From the NCBI GenBank assembly GCA_946886855.1, contig CAMPJJ010000123.1:1-14189 (forward strand): a DNA stretch of 14,189 bases. The letters are read 5' to 3'. The notes beneath the pieces are model-generated. The model saw only the letters and a list, made by a program, of their open reading frames with translations, was not told where the DNA came from and did no database searches. The DNA is from an uncultured Roseateles sp. (GTDB taxonomy: Bacteria; Pseudomonadota; Gammaproteobacteria; Burkholderiales; Burkholderiaceae). The first letter of the stretch is position 1. The number at the start of each line of letters is the position of its first letter. Both the position numbers and the translations under genes were made by a program. Positions 14,181 to 14,189 of the stretch are shown piece after piece.

Positions 14181-14189
14181 GGCGAGGCG

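Overview
The window is very GC-rich, with gene-dense coding, G/C-ending codons and short intergenic gaps. The protein families point to a betaproteobacterium of the order Burkholderiales, probably near Roseateles, Mitsuaria or Rubrivivax. The main pointers are a folB-type domain directly followed by ttcA, a DUF4136 lipoprotein, a YedI-type DUF808 membrane protein and a UPF0149 protein. This placement rests on protein flavour only. I see no rRNA, tRNA, CRISPR array, phage gene or plasmid gene. Most of the window is chromosomal housekeeping and envelope content.

Layout, left to right. (1) 1-593, minus: an exported protein of unknown function with a repetitive Arg/Asp/Gly/Trp tail, cut by the window edge. 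(2) 794-3487, plus: a large exported S9 (prolyl oligopeptidase family) serine peptidase with a charged coiled-coil insertion. (3) 3488-3687: a convergent gap filled with three hairpins. (4) 3688-7001, minus: a compact four-gene unit read as DUF808 membrane protein, 83-residue small protein (ATGA overlap), UPF0149 protein, M48 metalloprotease lipoprotein. (5) 7148-7630, plus: a secreted thioredoxin-fold protein. (6) 7631-7879: a gap with a perfect 12-bp palindromic hairpin and several GGGGTC boxes, followed by an intact REP-associated transposase-like (RAYT) gene at 7880-8710 whose HUH motif and downstream loop look eroded. (7) 8735-9211, minus: a 158-residue orphan protein. (8) 9212-9406: a gap with four inverted repeats in a row, including a 14-bp perfect palindrome. 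(9) 9407-10789, minus: glmU, without glmS beside it in this window. (10) 10921-11562, minus: a DUF4136 lipoprotein. (11) 11726-14180, minus: a two-gene operon of an FAD-dependent oxidoreductase fused to dihydroneopterin aldolase (FolB), then ttcA four bases downstream.

Functional links. The left two thirds are dominated by envelope proteins (S9 peptidase, M48 lipoprotein, thioredoxin-like protein, DUF4136 lipoprotein, repetitive exported protein). glmU feeds peptidoglycan and LPS precursor synthesis. The folB fusion and ttcA join folate synthesis to tRNA thiolation, and the fused flavoprotein may bring redox chemistry to that locus.

The items most worth a second look are the flavoprotein-FolB fusion, the RAYT-like gene with an altered HUH motif beside a candidate REP hairpin, and the clustered inverted repeats at 9280-9387 and 3514-3642. 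I found no large undescribed defence or biosynthetic system here.
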